From assembly GCF_000524195.1 (NCBI RefSeq), contig NW_020170394.1, positions 895,845-959,844 of the forward strand: a stretch of 64,000 nt of DNA. Direction: 5' to 3'. The DNA comes from Echinococcus granulosus. Its lineage: Eukaryota; Platyhelminthes; Cestoda; Cyclophyllidea; Taeniidae. Of the stretch, positions 63,331 to 64,000 are shown in pieces. The position numbers and the translations under genes were made by a program. Position 1 is the first letter of the stretch; every line of letters begins with the position of its first letter. The notes under the pieces were generated by a model. The model had not been told where the DNA came from and made no database searches. It saw only the letters and a list, made by a program, of their open reading frames with translations.

Positions 63331-63816
63331 CCTCGGTTTCGGTAGCGGAGGACGCTTTGGGTCTCCGCCATTGTACCTTCATCGAGCGGTCTGACCTCCA
63401 GCTCAAGCTAGTAGCCACAAGCCCTACTGTAATNNNNNNNNNNNNNNNNNNNNNNNNNNNNNNNNNNNNNNNNNNNNNNNNNNNNNNNNNNNNNNNNNNN
63501 NNNNNNNNNNNNNNNNNNNNNNNNNNNNNNNNNACACTACTGTATGTCGAATATACATATATTCTGCCCGATTATTGTCTTCTTTCTACTTCAGGGGAGT
63601 CTCGGGGAACTACATATGTTTCTTCAAGTTAAGGTGGCAATGATTAATGTAGTGGTCCGAGACTTCCCTGAAGTAGAAGACATAATAAACGGGCAGAATA
63701 TACCTATGTTCGCCATAAAGACAGGATTAAGGCTACTGGTATTGCCCAGAGGCCAGACCGCTCGGCAAAGGCACAATAGCGGAGCAGCTAAGTGGCCCCG
63801 TTATCAGAATCGGGAG
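63331..63816. repeat. Large imperfect inverted repeat (palindrome)
   Basis: The left arm (63331-63615) and right arm (63637-63816) are reverse complements with scattered mismatches, separated by a loop of about 21 bp. Matching blocks include the CGAGCGGTCTG core at 63383-63393 against CAGACCGCTCG at 63754-63764, and ATATTCTGCCCG at 63561-63572 against CGGGCAGAATAT at 63690-63701. Transcribed, the region would fold into one long hairpin. It could be a foldback or MITE-like transposon, or an inverted duplication. I see no transposase. Confidence 0.8.
63434..63533. other. Assembly gap of exactly 100 N
   Basis: A round-number gap inside the left arm of the palindrome. The bases flanking it share the 8-mer CTACTGTA (63424-63431 and 63537-63544). 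Collapsing the gap at that overlap makes the left-arm segment 47 nt long, the same as its partner in the right arm. Probably little or no sequence is missing. Confidence 0.8.
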
Positions 63817-64000
63817 TTAAATAACCAACGTACTGCATCAGAACAAGTTGCAAAAACTTACGCTTCTTTAAACCTGTCATAAAGGTAAGTGAAGAAGAAA
63901 TACATTGAACTGAGAAGGCAGATGTCTTTCCGAAAGCGTAAGTAAATTGAAAGTCATTAGAAATTCAGAAGCCTCAATTGCTCATAGGAGCTAATGAAAT
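63817..64000. other. Right edge of the window
   Basis: 184 bp of AT-rich sequence beyond the palindrome. No feature is supported. Confidence 0.4.

Overview
The window looks like nuclear DNA from an invertebrate animal, most probably a parasitic flatworm (cestode or trematode). GC-richer exons sit in AT-rich introns. Several introns are only 30-40 bp, a size typical of the 5' introns of flatworm genes. Splice acceptors lie directly in front of start codons, as in genes that receive a spliced leader. The species is an inference. There are no operons, CRISPR arrays or bacterial signals. All exon joins were worked out by hand from splice sites and reading phase. For every gene the summed exon length is divisible by three.

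Left (1-6.7 kb): a complete kinesin-6 gene, the orthologue of KIF23/MKLP1, lies on the + strand at 480-5379 (14 exons, about 919 residues). It is the motor half of centralspindlin, which bundles midzone microtubules in cytokinesis. Centre-left (7.2-30.7 kb): a minus-strand gene of about 22 exons encodes a roughly 1,113-residue protein that I do not recognise. It has a compact N-terminal half, basic clusters like nuclear localisation signals and a long Ser/Pro/Thr-rich tail. It converges on the kinesin gene.

Centre-right (30.7-61.4 kb): PAR-3 (PARD3/Bazooka), + strand, 26 exons and about 2,015 residues. It carries the N-terminal oligomerisation domain, three PDZ domains and the aPKC-binding CR3 motif. 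Its start codon is only 21 bp from the start codon of the divergent minus-strand gene. Right (62.0-62.4 kb): a two-exon minus-strand gene encodes a 97-residue single-pass membrane protein. The right edge (63.3-63.8 kb) holds a large imperfect palindrome interrupted by a 100-N assembly gap that appears to hide no sequence.

Functionally, KIF23 and PAR-3 belong to cell-division and polarity machinery. Nothing in the sequence shows that the neighbours act together, apart from the shared start region of PAR-3 and the unknown gene. The points most worth checking are that 21-bp head-to-head arrangement, the acceptor-before-ATG pattern, large insertions in PDZ3, a Cys-x2-Cys pair in PAR-3, microexons and the closable gap.
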